Notes: generated by a model from the sequence alone, not told the origin. A stretch of DNA of 64,000 nt from Capra hircus (GCF_001704415.2 NC_030812.1:54288093-54352092); one strand, 5' to 3'; counted from the stretch's first letter, positions 1-11,084 are shown. A program made the numbers and translations.

Positions 1-518
1 CCAACTGCAAAGAGCACCGTCTCTCTGCAGCCTCCCTCTGCAGTCTCCCTCTGAAGAGCTCTTTAGAAGTGCCCCTTTTAGAATGAGCTTCTGATGCGTT
101 CTCATCAATACTTCATCCTCTGTGTCAGGCATCATCAAGTGCGCTTGCCAGTGGAGAGTTTGCCAAAGCTGGTACTTCAAGGTGAGGGTGCAGCCATCCC
201 CTGAGATTCACTGCGAGGTGCAGTGACCACAGTCATCCCTGACATCAGTGGCCTAGAGGATCTGCAATGTTGGCAACAATAGCTGCTGAGGGTAGCCCAG
301 GAGATCCAGAGCTCACTGGCAATCAGGCTGCTCCTGCGGACTCTCACAGAAGGCCTGTTTATCCAACCCTGTGCTTTCTTTCAGTGACATCTGATTATAT
401 GTCAATCTAGTCAAGAAAAATGACAGTAAGATTATAAAGAGCAAACAAATCATTTGGCCCAGTGTTTTCTAAGTTTGCCTTATCAGAAGCTAATTAGGGG
501 GAAGCCCATTAAGAATAG
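1..518. other. Unassigned sequence
   Basis: No repeat family or coding region that I can recognise. Base composition is mixed at the start (several CTCTGCAG-like pyrimidine motifs in the first 60 bases) and becomes AT-rich toward the SINE that follows. Confidence 0.4.
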
Positions 519-738
519 TCTTCCCTGATGGCTCAGTGGTAAACAATCTGCCTGCAATAGAGGAGACCCGGGTTCAATCCCTGAGTCAGGAAGATACCGT
601 GGAAAAGGAAATGGCAACCCACTCCTGGAGTGGAGTAGAGAATTGGAGTGGAGTGGAATTCTCTTGCCTGGAGGATTCCATGGACAGAGGAGTCTAGCAG
701 GCTACAGTCCATGGAGTCAAACACTTTCACTTTCACTA
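519..738 (+). mobile_element. Bov-tA SINE
   Basis: A tRNA-Glu-derived head (TTCCCTGATGGCTCAGTGG, then the B-box-like GGTTCAATCCC) is followed by the BovA body (GGCAACCCACTCC, CTTGCCTGGAGGATTCC, GGCTACAGTCCATGG) and ends in CTTTCACTTTCAC. The body holds an internal duplication of GGAGTGGA-type units at about 627-655 that the other copies in this window lack. It is a non-autonomous ruminant SINE believed to use BovB machinery. Confidence 0.9.
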
Positions 739-1027
739 AGGGTACAGAATTCCAGGCCAAATCTGAGACCCACTGAATCAGAATCTACAAAGGAAAATCT
801 GATGATGGCTAATTTTTTCTGTCAAAAACTTTTGATAAAAGTTCACTGAACTTCAGTAAAACTGCCAGGTAAGGATGAGAAAAACTATTTTAGCCAATCA
901 TTCACTGAAACACTGAATATTGAATAAAATCCAAGTTCCCTTAATCCAGCAGTCTAGACCCACTACAACTTGACATTAGCCTACTATTTACTGCTCATCT
1001 CAGGGCAAAAAGCAGTTGTGATAAATG
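739..1027. other. Unassigned AT-rich sequence
   Basis: No recognisable coding region or repeat family. It separates a Bov-tA from a MIR-like block. Confidence 0.4.
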
Positions 1028-1230
1028 GAATAAGCACTGGAATCAGAGCCATAGCTCATAAATCTGGTCTTTTTATGGCTTTGAGTTAATTACCTAGACT
1101 CACAGCATTTCTATTAGGTCATCAGTAATGTAGTAATAGTAATTTTTACCTCAAAGTATTGTTGTGAAGATTAAATTATATCACTTTAAAGAAATATTTA
1201 TTAAATCTTTACTTTGTGTCAAATACTATG
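1028..1230 (+). repeat. MIR-like SINE remnant
   Basis: GTTGTGAAGATTAAAT (1161-1176) matches the conserved 3' part of MIR (a Mammalian-wide Interspersed Repeat), preceded by the loose order of a MIR body (AGTTAATTACCTAGACTC). It is strongly diverged, and the 5' boundary is uncertain. Confidence 0.5.
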
Positions 1231-2202
1231 CGTAAATACTTTTTCTTCTGCTGTGCTAAATACATCATAGTCATTCAATAATTGTTGGTGGAACAAATCA
1301 ACTATAATAGATGGACAAGCAAGAGCTATTTATGATAAAGTGCATAAAATAACATAAAGTTATTATACGACACTGCATAGTTTTAAAAATAGCTCTGCTC
1401 TATTAAATCTACATTGTAAACTGTTTATAGAAGAGAAGAAAGTTTGATGGAGGGGATGATTGTGGAGTCCACTGGCATAGGTTGCGCCTCCATTCTTGCT
1501 GAGTATCCATTCAGAGCATGGAAACCATCATTTTATAAATCAGCTGGTTAGTACTAGACTAGCTTCTGAACACAAACAGAAGTAACAAGCCCTCACAAGG
1601 AGGCTAAGTAACCATATCAGGAAGCAACAGCCAGGAGAGTTTTGTTGTGGGGCATTTTATACATGAGGAGTTTCGTTTAGTTTCAGGTACAACATGTGGA
1701 GAGTTACTCTAACAGACTAGAAGATAAGGAGTGTACAGTTCCTTTAGCAAATACTACTGAGTGTCTGGTAAATATTTACTACTGTACTACCTCATAGAAG
1801 TTACATGCATTTTTCTCCAAAACACTCAGTCTTCAAGTATCTCAGGAAACTCCATTTTTGTGAGGGATAAAGACAAGTAAGCAGGTGACCACAGGACAGC
1901 ACTATTCTCTACACTGTGCTCTTAAGAAAGGAACTCTGTCCCCCTCCCTCCAAAACGGGGAACTCTTGCTCTAGCTGGTCAGATTCTATGATACTTGGGG
2001 GGCATATTTTCTAGCAATACAGCTTTCAAATGTGGGTAGAGTCTCTTGTATATCCTACTTTCCTCTTCCACCCAAGCAGATACAGAAGCATATTAACAAA
2101 TGAACCAGAGGTGTGCCAAGTCATTGTTTCTTTCTTGGAGCACTTTGTCTCCTTCATATGACCTCAAGGATGAAGATATTAGCCAGGTCACATCTTAAGC
2201 AA
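1231..2202. other. Unassigned AT-rich sequence
   Basis: About 1 kb with no ORF of interest and no repeat I can name. There is no CpG enrichment and no sign of splice-bounded coding sequence. Confidence 0.4.
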
Positions 2203-2415
2203 GTCTCCCACAGTGAGTCAGGGGTAAAGATTTCATCTGCCTTGCAGGGGACGTGCAGGAGACATGGTTTCAATCCTTAGGTCAGGGAAGATCCCCTGGA
2301 GGAGGAAATGATAACCTACTTCAGTATTCTTGCCTGGACAGTTTCATGGACAGGGAACCCTGGCAGGCTACAGTCCATGGGGTTGTGAAGAGTTAGACAT
2401 GACTGAGCATGCACA
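2203..2415 (+). mobile_element. Bov-tA SINE, diverged
   Basis: The head is poorly preserved (GTGAGTCAGGGGTAAAGATT), but the BovA body is clear: GATCCCCTGGAGGAGGAAATG, AGTATTCTTGCCTGGA and GGCTACAGTCCATGGGG. The 3' end passes into a short ATGCACACATGCAT stretch. It is more diverged than the copies at 35.3 and 52.3 kb. Confidence 0.85.
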
Positions 2416-2825
2416 CATGCATCTTCAGCCAGCTCAGCACTGGACTTGGAGACTAAAGCAGCACTGTATTTTGTACCTGGTTCCTGGTTCTCTGACACTG
2501 GGGGTGGGTGTTGGATAGACACTTCCTTGCCTCTGATGTTAATATCCTCTGAGTTAATTGGTAAGGAACCTAATGGACCTCATAGTCTGCTCTACTTTGA
2601 AGTTACTTATGCATAACTAGCTTAGAAAAGGAGAGTTTTATATTTGGTCAGTTGGATCTATTAGCTGCACATTGGAGTTAAAGTATAAGTATTAAAGAGG
2701 TCTATAAGAAAGAGGAAAAATTCACAGAGAAAGGCTATTCAATACTATTTGGGAGGCAAGGGAGAAGCAATGAGTGACAATTTCCAGGAGAAGAGAAGCC
2801 AGCCACGCAGACTACCAAGGATGCT
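2416..2825. other. Unassigned sequence
   Basis: No repeat or gene recognised between the Bov-tA and the short BovA fragment. Confidence 0.35.
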
Positions 2826-2886
2826 CCATGAGTGAGTGAGTGAGTGAAGTTGCTTAGTCGTGTCTGACTCTTTGTGACCCCATGCA
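2826..2886 (-). mobile_element. BovA/Bov-tA 3' fragment with GAGT microsatellite
   Basis: TTGCTTAGTCGTGTCTGAC and TTTGTGACCCCATG are the reverse complement of the SINE 3' end. The fragment is only about 50 bases long and is preceded by an expanded (GAGT)n tract at 2828-2846, which probably grew from the CACT-rich SINE tail. Confidence 0.75.
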
Positions 2887-3579
2887 GAGTGATAAATACC
2901 ACATACAAAGCCTAGGGTAGGATACAGTGGGAAAGAGGGCTTAATATCCCAGAGAAGATTCAAAGATTTGCAGCTGGAGTGAGGAATCTAGAAATAATGC
3001 TCCAAAACAAATGTCTAAAGAAATCAAAGATATCTTATCTTTTTAAGAGAAAGTTTGAGTAGAGCTGTGATTATATTTTAAGAGTATCCTATGGGTGGTA
3101 TACTATGGTCTCCTCTCATTTTCCAGAGAATGGAATAGCAACAGGGAAATGACCAGACAGTGAACTTTGCTCAGTATAAAGAAGGCTGCTCCTACAGGAG
3201 CTGACTCACAGTGAGGGACTGCTTGCCCTTGGAGTTGTCCAGGAGGAGGTAGAGACACTCATGCACGCATGGAAAAGGACAGTCATGCGTCAGGTGGGAG
3301 TTCAGCCTATGTGATGGCCTCAGTCTTTCTAACTCATGATTCTATCACCAGCCAATTCTTGGGCACAATTCTATGCAGAAATGAATTTCTCTCTCGTGCG
3401 CTCTCTCTTTAGCTTAAAGGACAGGAAAATGAATATTGCATTTAAATACTGCAAAATTTTACTTATCAGGTTAGGACATGGTTAAAAGAATATAATATTC
3501 TTTGTTATTCAAATAACAAAGTACACTTGAGCTAAAATTCTTCTACAAAATAATTTCATTTTTTAAAAAACATTCAGAA
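2887..3579. other. Unassigned sequence
   Basis: Mixed composition, with a purine-rich stretch near 3180-3290. No gene or repeat family identified. Confidence 0.35.
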
Positions 3580-3775
3580 GTCCTTTCCAAACCTTGCAGG
3601 ACATCACCTTTTTTCCCTTATATGCATGGTGGCACTTACAACATTGTATTACAATTTACCTGATTACATTGCCTTCTCAAATAAATTATGAGCTCCTTTA
3701 AAGCAAGGACTTCCATTTATCTCAGTATCTCCAGATCCATTACATTATAGGAAGGAGGTTCAGAGTAAACTAATG
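3580..3775 (+). repeat. L2 LINE 3' end remnant
   Basis: AAATTATGAGCTCCTTTAAAGC followed by AAGGACTTCC and TCTCAGTATCTCCAG matches the L2 3' terminal pattern (a 'gagctccttgagggcaggg'-type stretch, then 'tatccccag'). It is old and diverged. Confidence 0.55.
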
Positions 3776-4451
3776 AATCAATCTCTTGATTTCAAGTTGC
3801 CATATTCTTATGGAGCATTTGCTACAAAACAAGATAACAGAGTTCAATGTAATGGCATTAACACAAGCGTTCATTCTCTGTATCTTTATAAGCTAGTTTT
3901 CATTTTTCTTTCTATTACAATTCAAAGGATAAAGCTCCTCAACACTGAAATCTTATTTTTGAGCCACACCTTGCCTCTCTCTTGTTTTTCATTGTTACTG
4001 TTGGTAGTTTGCTGAATTTGACTTGTTTTTTTTAAGGTTTTCCTTGTTATCTGTCAGGTAGAATGAAATTACTAGCCCAGTTAAGAGTGGGTATATATAT
4101 GATAGTGTGCTAGGCATGCCTTAATGCTTCAATAACCTCTCCCTGCACTCTGATAAGTTTTCTGAAGGATGATCAGCGCTGTTCATTTGGTGATGCTATC
4201 TGATAGTTGATTGACTAGGTCATTTACACTTTCTTATCTGGTTGTTTGTTTGCATACTCTGAAAGCTTAGCCAGGATCAAAGTCTCTGAGTCAAGTACCT
4301 TTAATAATTTAAAATGTTCATTTTCTTCCAGCTTACTCCTTGTGTGGGAATTATATCTTCCCCCCCCCCCCCAGTGATATAATGTAGTTTTCATGGGAGC
4401 TGAATGATCGCAGGCTTCCTTCACGTCTCTACAGTCACATATCTTATTAGA
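3776..4451. other. Unassigned sequence with a poly-C run
   Basis: AT-rich with no recognised repeat. A homopolymer of 13 C lies at 4360-4372. An 80-codon open frame at 3773-4015 has no family features and is treated as chance. Confidence 0.4.
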
Positions 4452-4528
4452 AGCGGATTCATGTTGATGTATGGCAAAACCAATACAGTATTGTAAAGTA
4501 AAATAAAGTAAAATTAAAAAAAAAAAAA
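4452..4528 (+). mobile_element. L1 3' end fragment with poly(A)
   Basis: GCGGATTCATGTTGATGTAT and GGCAAAACCAATACAGTATT match the 3' terminus of the L1 at 25.8-27.2 kb (compare 27166-27206). It ends in a 13-A tract at 4516-4528. This is an extreme 5' truncation, about 75 bases. Confidence 0.8.
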
Positions 4529-5184
4529 GAATCCTCATTATCCATAAGCAGAAGTGAATTTTCTAAGTACATTTGCCTCTGCTTTCTGGTGGGTTGGTGC
4601 TGGGACTTGCCATATTACATTTGAGTTTTGGCTCTGGTTTCCTATGAAGACTCTTAGCCCTCTTATAGATTTAAATAATATTGATACTATTAGGTCATCT
4701 CTATATGCTGAGCACTGTGCCAAGGGATGGAATAACACATGGCAGCAAAAATAAATTCTTATGCCCCCAAAGCATGAAATTAGACCCACAGAACTAAACT
4801 CATGCGAAATAAAAAATTCAGAGGCAAACAGAGTCAAATTAACATGTTAAACAGCTCCCTTTCTGTGTATCAGACATAGCTTCATGAGTTTATAGAGTTT
4901 TCAGATGTAGGCAGGCAAAGCCAGAGGAGGGGATTATAGAGCACAGAACTTCATAAGACTATTGCAGGACTAACCACCTGTCCAGATGAAGCAAACCAAT
5001 CATGAAGTAATCAACAACAATAAAAACCCCAGGTTATCACTGCTAGAGAGAAGGTGAGTGGTCACCAGAATGAGCCACTTCATGACAGATGATAAGTTTT
5101 TACAGTGGAATCAGGAAAGATTGCCAAAAAGACAATATCCACTTCAGGAGACTCCCTCCTGCCCCTCAACTTTTTTTTTTTGTC
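4529..5184. other. Unassigned sequence
   Basis: No gene or named repeat. It includes a T11 run near 5170. A weak MIR-like phrase (GCTGAGCACTGTGCCAAGG, about 4708) is too short to call. Confidence 0.35.
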
Positions 5185-5272
5185 ATGTGTTGAGTGCTTA
5201 ATATATACCAAACACTAAACTCAATCATAATCCTACTTTCTCTGATTTAATCCACACAAAAATCCTTTTGAA
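5185..5272 (-). repeat. MIR-like fragment
   Basis: GTTGAGTGCTTAATATATACC followed by a loose TTTAATCCACACAA resembles the MIR 3' region in reverse orientation. It is short and diverged. Confidence 0.4.
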
Positions 5273-5959
5273 GGGAACCCTCTTACACTGTCGATGGGAA
5301 TGTAAATTGGTGCAGCCATGATGGAAACAGTATGGAGGTTCCTTTAAAAACTAAAAATAGAGTTACCAAATGATCCAGCAATCCCACTTCTGGGAATATA
5401 TCCAGAAAATACAAAACTATAATTCAAATAAACAAACAAACAAACAAAAAAAGAAAGCATACACCTCAATGTTTATGGAAGCACTATTTACAGCAGCCAA
5501 GACATGGAAGCAACCTAAGTGTCCATCTACAGATGAATGGATAAAAAAGATGTGGTACACATATACAATGAAATACTACTCAGTCACAAATAAAGAGTGA
5601 AATAATGTCATCTGCAACAACTTGGATGGACCTAGAGACTATCATACTAAGTGAAGTAAGTCAGACAGAGAAAGACAAATATCATACGATATCACTTATA
5701 TGTGGACTCTAAACAAATGATGCAAATCAACTTATTTACAAAGCAGAAATAGACTCATAGACATTGCAAGTGAATTTATGATTACCAAAGGAGAAAGAGG
5801 AGGAGGGATAAATTAGTAGTTTGAGATGAACAGATACATACTACTATCTATAAAATAAACAGCAAGTCCTACTACATAGCACAGGGAACTATACTCAATA
5901 TTTCATAATAACCCGTAAAGGAAAAGAATCTGAAAAAGTACATATATATCAGTAGTATC
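5273..5959 (+). mobile_element. Old L1, 3' part of ORF2 and 3' UTR
   Basis: The sequence encodes the last part of L1 ORF2p in broken form. The order matches other L1s in this window: GGGAACCCTCTTACACTG, CCACTTCTGGGAATATATCC, GCAACCTAAGTGTCCATC and GAATACTACTC-type text. A frame at 5370-5600 keeps the conserved stretch around residues AAKTWKQPKCPSTDEWIKK. It is clearly older than the L1s at 14.4 and 59.7 kb, is 5'-truncated, and is interrupted at its 3' end by the SINE at 5960. Confidence 0.85.
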
Positions 5960-6153
5960 CAAGGCTTCTTTGTGACCACATGGACTGTAGCCAGCCAGGC
6001 TCCTCTGTTCATGGAATCTTCCAGGCAAGGATACTGAAGTGGGTTGCCATTTCCTTCTCCAGGGGATCTTCCTGATCCAGGGATCGAACCCACATCTGTT
6101 GCATATCCTGTATTGGCAGGCAGATTCTTTACCACTGGCGCCATCTGGGAAGC
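5960..6153 (-). mobile_element. Bov-tA SINE inserted in old L1
   Basis: Reverse complement of Bov-tA: CACATGGACTGTAGCC, GGTTGCCATTTCCTTCTCC, GGGATCGAACCCACATC, then the tRNA-like head CATCTGGGAAGC. L1 sequence lies on both sides, so the SINE is younger than the L1. Confidence 0.9.
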
Positions 6154-6271
6154 TGGTATATGTATACATATGTATATGAGTATATGTATATATGTACATA
6201 TGTGTAGTTGAATCACTTTGCTGTACACCTGAAACATTGTAAATTAACTATACTTCAATCTTTTTAAAAAC
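6154..6271 (+). mobile_element. Old L1 3' tail (continues 5273-5959)
   Basis: GCTGTACACCTGAAACATTG and AATTAACTATACTTCAATC are typical of an L1 3' terminus, followed by a short A-rich tail. The part next to the SINE has decayed into a TATATG-rich stretch. Confidence 0.75.
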
Positions 6272-6274
6272 CCA

Positions 6275-6421
6275 TTTTGAGGAAGATATTTATGTCCCAA
6301 TTTTATAGATGGGGAAACAGGAGCTGAGAGTGAGAGGTAAAGTAACTCACCCAGCAGCAGAGCTAGCATATAAATCCAGATCTTCTCTTTCCAAAATCAA
6401 TGCTTTTCTCTACTACACCAG
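6275..6421 (-). repeat. MIR SINE remnant
   Basis: GATGGGGAAACAGGAGCTGA, then AAGTAACTCACCCAGCAGCA and CTACTACACCA follow the order of MIR in reverse orientation. Confidence 0.7.
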
Positions 6422-7008
6422 GGTTTTAGACAAGTAAATCAGTTAGCATTCTGCAGAGCATATTTAAGAGAACTATTTTTTTAGAACTCAATTTTCAAGT
6501 ATTTTGGCTGAACTTTGGGCTTTATGAGATAGGATGAATAAGAACTTACTGATTATAGACGCAACCTAAAAACAGAGAGAGGTGCAGACCTGAGCTACAT
6601 GAGGCTGAATTCTCTAGGTTCTAATGCTCAGAGTTAGAAAGTCCAGGTAAGCAGCACATCTTCCTAAAGCCATCTTAGAAAGGTTTGTTTCTGCCTGGGC
6701 ACCAAACAGTATAGCAAAACACATTCCCCTGAAATATGATACTCAAGGTTTAAATAACAAAAAAATGCGAAAAGGTCTGACTGTAGGAAAGAAGGCTAAG
6801 CAACTTCTGTTTGTCCATCTCCCTGCCATGCAGAGATCCTACTTTATTCCATGGGCTTCAATTCTCCTTTAGCCCTATGATGCTTGTCAAGGCTTTGAAA
6901 CTTGAGACTTATAACTCTAAATCTTGAGCACTTTTGCCCAGGGAGAATTTTCTCTTCCATTTTATCATCCTTCTTCTTCTAAACTGTGGTGATGTATTTG
7001 TGTAGAAG
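6422..7008. other. Unassigned sequence
   Basis: AT-rich, with no named repeat or gene before the hexanucleotide tract. Confidence 0.4.
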
Positions 7009-7220
7009 TATTTGGTATTTGTATTTGTATTTGTATTTGTATTTGGTATTTGTATTTGTATTTGTATTTGTATTTGTATTTGTATTTGGTATTTGTATTT
7101 GTATTTGGTATTTGTATTTGTATTTGTATTTGTATTTGTATTTGGTATTTGTATTTGTATTTGTATTTGGTATTTGTATTTGTATTTGTATTTGTATTTG
7201 GTATTTGTATTTGTATTTGG
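7009..7220 (+). repeat. (GTATTT)n hexanucleotide tract with regular G interruptions
   Basis: From 7015 the tract consists only of GTATTT hexamers in blocks of 5, 7, 3, 6, 4, 5 and 3 units. Blocks are separated by a single extra G at 7045, 7088, 7107, 7144, 7169 and 7200. This makes all six frames open on one or both strands and creates spurious low-complexity frames (Val-Phe and Ile-Gln repeats). No flanking transposon explains it, and length is probably variable between individuals. Confidence 0.95.
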
Positions 7221-7744
7221 TTCAAGTGATCAGGATATCCATAAACACAGATGCTGTAAGAAACATTGATGTGATCCATTTTTATAAAAATTAGCCCTTC
7301 ATGAAAATAGCTGTGAAAATTTTTGTAATACATAGTACTTACAACGCCAAAATCCCACACAAAATCATGGTAGAAATTAGTTCTCATTACATAAAGTATT
7401 TACTATTCTTGGTTGCAGCTGACTCTGACTTTCTTCTGGTCCCCAGATTAGCGGTTCCTCTGTCACCTGCTCCAGGGCTGCCATAGGCATCTCCTTCACA
7501 AGGGAGAGGTGGGGCTCTAGAGCTTGGCCAGCATTGCAGCAATGATCTTTATAACCATACTATGTACAATGATCAACCAGTGACTACCTATTTCCAGAAT
7601 ATGTCACTGAAAGTTTCTCAACACTTTCAGCTTTCTTCTCTTCAAAGTGAAAACCCGAAATGTTAACCAATGCTCCTAACCTGAAACATAAAGGGAAGAC
7701 CGCTTCTCATATGGTGTCAGTTTTTCTGTGCTGTGGTTCAACTA
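7221..7744. other. Unassigned sequence
   Basis: No gene or repeat family recognised. Confidence 0.35.
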
Positions 7745-8175
7745 CTGTCATAGACATCCATTCATTCAATAATGTCTGTTCATTCAGCTCCTGCCATGTG
7801 GGGTGCTGAAAATGTAACAGAGGACAAAACCGAGTCTCTATCCATGAGGAGATTACTTTCTAATAAAGGGACTAAACAGCATACATATCCCTTGTCAGAT
7901 GATGGTGCATACTATGAGGGGAAGTTAAGCAGGTAAGAAGTCTAGGTGGTACGAAAGGGGGGTTGGTTGCTTTAAATGGGTGATCATGAAGACTTCATTG
8001 ATAATGTAATAGTGAAGCAGAGACCTGAAGGAGCAAAGAACCTGAAGCGCACAAGGAGCACAACTGACGACTAAGAGGAAGAGCGAGGGGACCAGCATAG
8101 TCAAAGGGGTGAGCAAAAACCAGCATGGTGGCAGGAGAGGGCCAGCAGGAAGTGGGGCTCTTGCCAGTCCTGCAG
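7745..8175 (+). repeat. Ancient LINE-like repeat (L2/L3-type), family uncertain
   Basis: The order CTCCTGCCATGTGGGGTGCTG, AATGTAACAGAGGACAAAAC, GAGACCTGAAGGAGC and AGAGCGAGGGGACC resembles a widespread old mammalian repeat ('gccaggcactgtgctaggt ... acaaaac ... gagacctgaaggatgag'). I recognise the pattern but cannot name the family with certainty. The 5' part is the clearest. Confidence 0.45.
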
Positions 8176-8364
8176 GACTGCAGAAATATTCAAAGAAAAG
8201 CAGTACAAATTTTGCTGACTTTTAAAGTTGAATTTGGTACAATAATTAAAATTTGGTGACCAATCTATGAAGAAGAAAAGACCACAAAAGTTTAGATATA
8301 ACGTTTGAGAGTCAAGAGGTAAAGAGGTACCTTTAGAGAAACACTGGTTGTTATAAATATCTTT

Positions 8365-8425
8365 ATTAACAGCCATTTATTAAACACCTATTATGTGTCA
8401 GGTTCTGAGCCAACTGTTAAAAACA
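8365..8425 (-). repeat. MIR-like fragment
   Basis: ATTTATTAAACACCTATTATGTGTCAGG matches the MIR 3' terminus reversed ('tttattgagcacctactatgtgccagg'). Only about 60 bases are preserved. Confidence 0.5.
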
Positions 8426-8839
8426 AACAAGCAAAAAATCCAATATTCACCATGCTGCTTTCTCATAGGGTCTAGAACTTCCTACCTGGAAAGTGTAAAA
8501 TTCATCAGGACTGACCCTTTACATTCTAAGGAAGATAACATATAATGGGCTATGTGGTATAACAAAACCGAATAAGATTTTTAAATAACTTTGGTTTTAA
8601 ACCCAGTTCTGAGATAAGTGTAGAAAGTACTCAGTGAATGACAGATATATAACAGGTTCTCAACCCATAATAGTAAAGTAATTTTCTTATTATTTTAAGT
8701 GAGAGTGAAATATTTCCCATTCCAAATGCTTTTTTAGCTACTGGGTATATCAAATTTGAAATGTGCACACAAAGACTTTTATTAAACACTTCTTTCCAAT
8801 TTTCACAATTTGAAAATTACCTCAGAAGAAAATCATGTG
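8426..8839. other. Unassigned AT-rich sequence
   Basis: Nothing recognisable. Confidence 0.35.
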
Positions 8840-9400
8840 TGTTTCACATTTCTATTGCTGCAAAGGAAACAGCCCTAACGCTTGGTGTTTTTAAATAATA
8901 ATTTATTATCTCTCAACTTCTGTGTGCTATACAGAGTTAATTGGGGCAGTTCTCACTTGGAATCTCTAACTTTGCGCAGGTGCAGTCAGAAGGCAGCTGA
9001 GACTGGAGTCACCTGAAAGCTTGACTGGGGAGGAAACTCAAAATGCTGCTGCTGAATATCAGGTTGGAGCTCAGCTATAGCTAGCTGCCAACTACAGCTC
9101 CTACCTGTGGCTTCAGCATGTGCATTCTGAAAGGGAATTCCCCAAGAGTGAGTGTTTTAAGAAGTCCAAGAAGAAGCTGAAAGTCTGCCAATGAGTGAGC
9201 TTCAGAAGTCCCTGTCACTTCTGCTACATTCTGTTGGTCTCCAAATTTACCAAGTCCAGCCCACAGAGAGGAGAGGGGATCCATCTCATGATGTGTTAAG
9301 CAGGAAGCACATTCTGGGACAGGAGGAAGAGTGATAGCTGACATCTTGAAAGCCACATCCCACAGCACAATACTTGGAAATTGCAGTCTGAGCTGGTGTC
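8840..9400 (-). repeat. Old LTR-like repeat (MaLR/ERVL type), tentative
   Basis: The order TTCTATTGCTGCAAAGGAAAC, AATAATTTATTATCTCTC, CACTTCTGCTACATTCTGTTGG and CAAGTCCAGCCCACAGAG follows a common old mammalian LTR in reverse orientation. It is highly diverged, no paired LTR or internal region is visible, and the boundaries are approximate. It carries no coding capacity. Confidence 0.4.
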
Positions 9401-9502
9401 CTTTATCATGGGACATTCATGAATACCAAAACTTACGTAAAACTTATGCTTTAATGACAGAGACCTTAGACTTTATGTGTAAAATCTTGTCCAGAGTGTC
9501 CA

Positions 9503-9668
9503 CCCAGAAGATAAGATGGTTGGATAGCATCACCAACTCAATGGACATGAGCTTGAGCAAACTCCAGGAGATAATGAAGGACAGAGAAGCCTGGTGTGCT
9601 ACAGTCCATGGGGTTGCAAAGAGTCAGACATTACTTAGTGACTGAAAAACAACAACAACAAAAATAAC
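9503..9668 (+). mobile_element. BovB LINE 3' end, heavily truncated
   Basis: AAGATGGTTGGATAGCATC, CAATGGACATGAGCTTGAGC and CTACAGTCCATGGGGTTGC form the terminal about 150 bases of BovB, ending in the AAC-rich tail ACAACAACAACAAAAATAAC that this LINE often carries. It is a 5'-truncated insertion. Confidence 0.9.
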
Positions 9669-9889
9669 AAGAATGTCCTATGGAGAGTTCAGCATTCAGT
9701 AAATGTTACTAACTGATTAACCAGACCTTAACCCAGCTTCCAACTGTTGTCCACAAGGAAATGTTGGATCTACTAGGAAATGTGAGAATTTTTAAATTCT
9801 CACACTCAGCTAGAATTTTTGTTCAGCCAGGCTGTATCTCTTAACAGAAGCAGCAGAAAAGAATAAAAATAATTATGTCCATTTGTCAA
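9669..9889. other. Unassigned sequence
   Basis: No recognised feature. Confidence 0.3.
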
Positions 9890-10060
9890 TAGCTTTATTC
9901 TTTAGGAAGCATTTTCACAGTCATAAATTCACTCGATTTTTGCAACTATCCACATGAAGTAAACAGAAAAAGCAATATTACCTGTGTTTTTGGCAGAGGA
10001 ATTAAAATCTCAGAGAAGTGCTCACCCAACATATATTGGAGGAGCTATACCTTGAAAACT
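9890..10060 (-). repeat. MIR-like remnant
   Basis: The order GCATTTTCACAGTCATAAATTCACTCG, GGCAGAGGAATTAAAATCTC and AGAAGTGCTCACCCAAC fits a reversed MIR3/MIRb-type element. Confidence 0.5.
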
Positions 10061-10154
10061 AAAAACTAAATTGAACAACCTTGCTACAAAGTCACACTAT
10101 TTTCCCAGCAGATATCTTGGGAGAGAGTTGATTACCATCCAAGGCATCAATAAT

Positions 10155-10372
10155 AGTGATAACAAGCATTAATTAGATGCTCGTGTGCCAAGCTACCAAG
10201 CATTTCGTGCGGATAACTCATCTAATTCTCACAACCACTCCATGAGATGGGAGTAACTTTATCTCTGCTGTGCATCAGAGAAGCTAAATTCACGCCCCTA
10301 GAAAGTGGCAAAGCCAGCATTTTAATCCAGTCATCCTGGGTTAGTACCTGTACTCTTAATGATCACATCATG
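10155..10372 (-). repeat. MIR SINE remnant
   Basis: Reverse-orientation MIR order: TGCTCGTGTGCCAAGC, CTAATTCTCACAACCACTCC, ATGAGATGGGAGTAAC, AAGTGGCAAAGCCAGCAT and GTACTCTTAATGATCAC. This is one of the better preserved MIRs in the window. Confidence 0.75.
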
Positions 10373-11084
10373 TCAAAATACTGTTGCAATACCTCAAAAC
10401 ATGTCTAACATCTCCTAAATTTGCTATGAAACTGATATCCAAGAATTATCCAAACCTTTCTCAACTTGTACCTATGTCTTATGGTAAGACATACTAAAAG
10501 TTTGACCCTGCTTACAAAAACTAGAAATTGGTTTGGTTCTCATGTGGGGAGAAAATGGGTTTTGTTTCAGGGCCACATATGCCCTTGAACTTGAGTAGCT
10601 ATCTCATAAATGTAGACTGTTATTCACAAGGGAAAGTTTAAATGAGAAAATGGAGAGGTCAACGCAACTCTACCTTTGCCAGTCACTTAGCATCTCTCAG
10701 GGAGATTTTATTCATATAAAAATATAAACTTGGATAAGATGTTCTTGGAGGCCTCTTCCAACCTTAGGGTATGATTATGCCCCATAATGCCACAAGGCAT
10801 ACAATGGCCAATTGTGAGAGCACATTTGTATAATCGAATATAGAATTTCCTCTGTAAGTAGATGGCAGCTGCTCCTATACTGGCAGAAAGAGCAATGCTT
10901 AAAGTTCTGGAGAATAGTAACATTTTTGCTAGCACCATTTTATATTAGGCCTCTAATAGATTACAAATATGTTTGCGGACAAAGAAAAATAACTAAGAAA
11001 ATAGCTCTGGTTGGCATGATACATTGGGGAAGTTTTCTCTTCCATGGTTTAAAAGGATGTGTGATATAAAGACAGGATTGAGCT
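10373..11084. other. Unassigned sequence
   Basis: AT-rich. An open frame at 10708-10938 on the minus strand shows no domain or motif and is not supported as a gene. Confidence 0.4.

Noticed and set aside
5872..6237. 121-residue minus-strand frame
   Set aside because: It is the sense translation of an inserted Bov-tA plus adjoining TATATG-rich sequence. SINEs commonly give such frames and are not coding.
7009..7220. Regularly spaced repeats as a possible CRISPR array
   Set aside because: Units are 6 bases with no spacers, and the genome is mammalian.
6965..7387. Open frames rich in Val-Phe or Tyr-Leu (plus) and Ile-Gln / Lys-Tyr (minus)
   Set aside because: They are translations of the GTATTT hexanucleotide tract, which is open in all frames. 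No coding signal outside the repeat.
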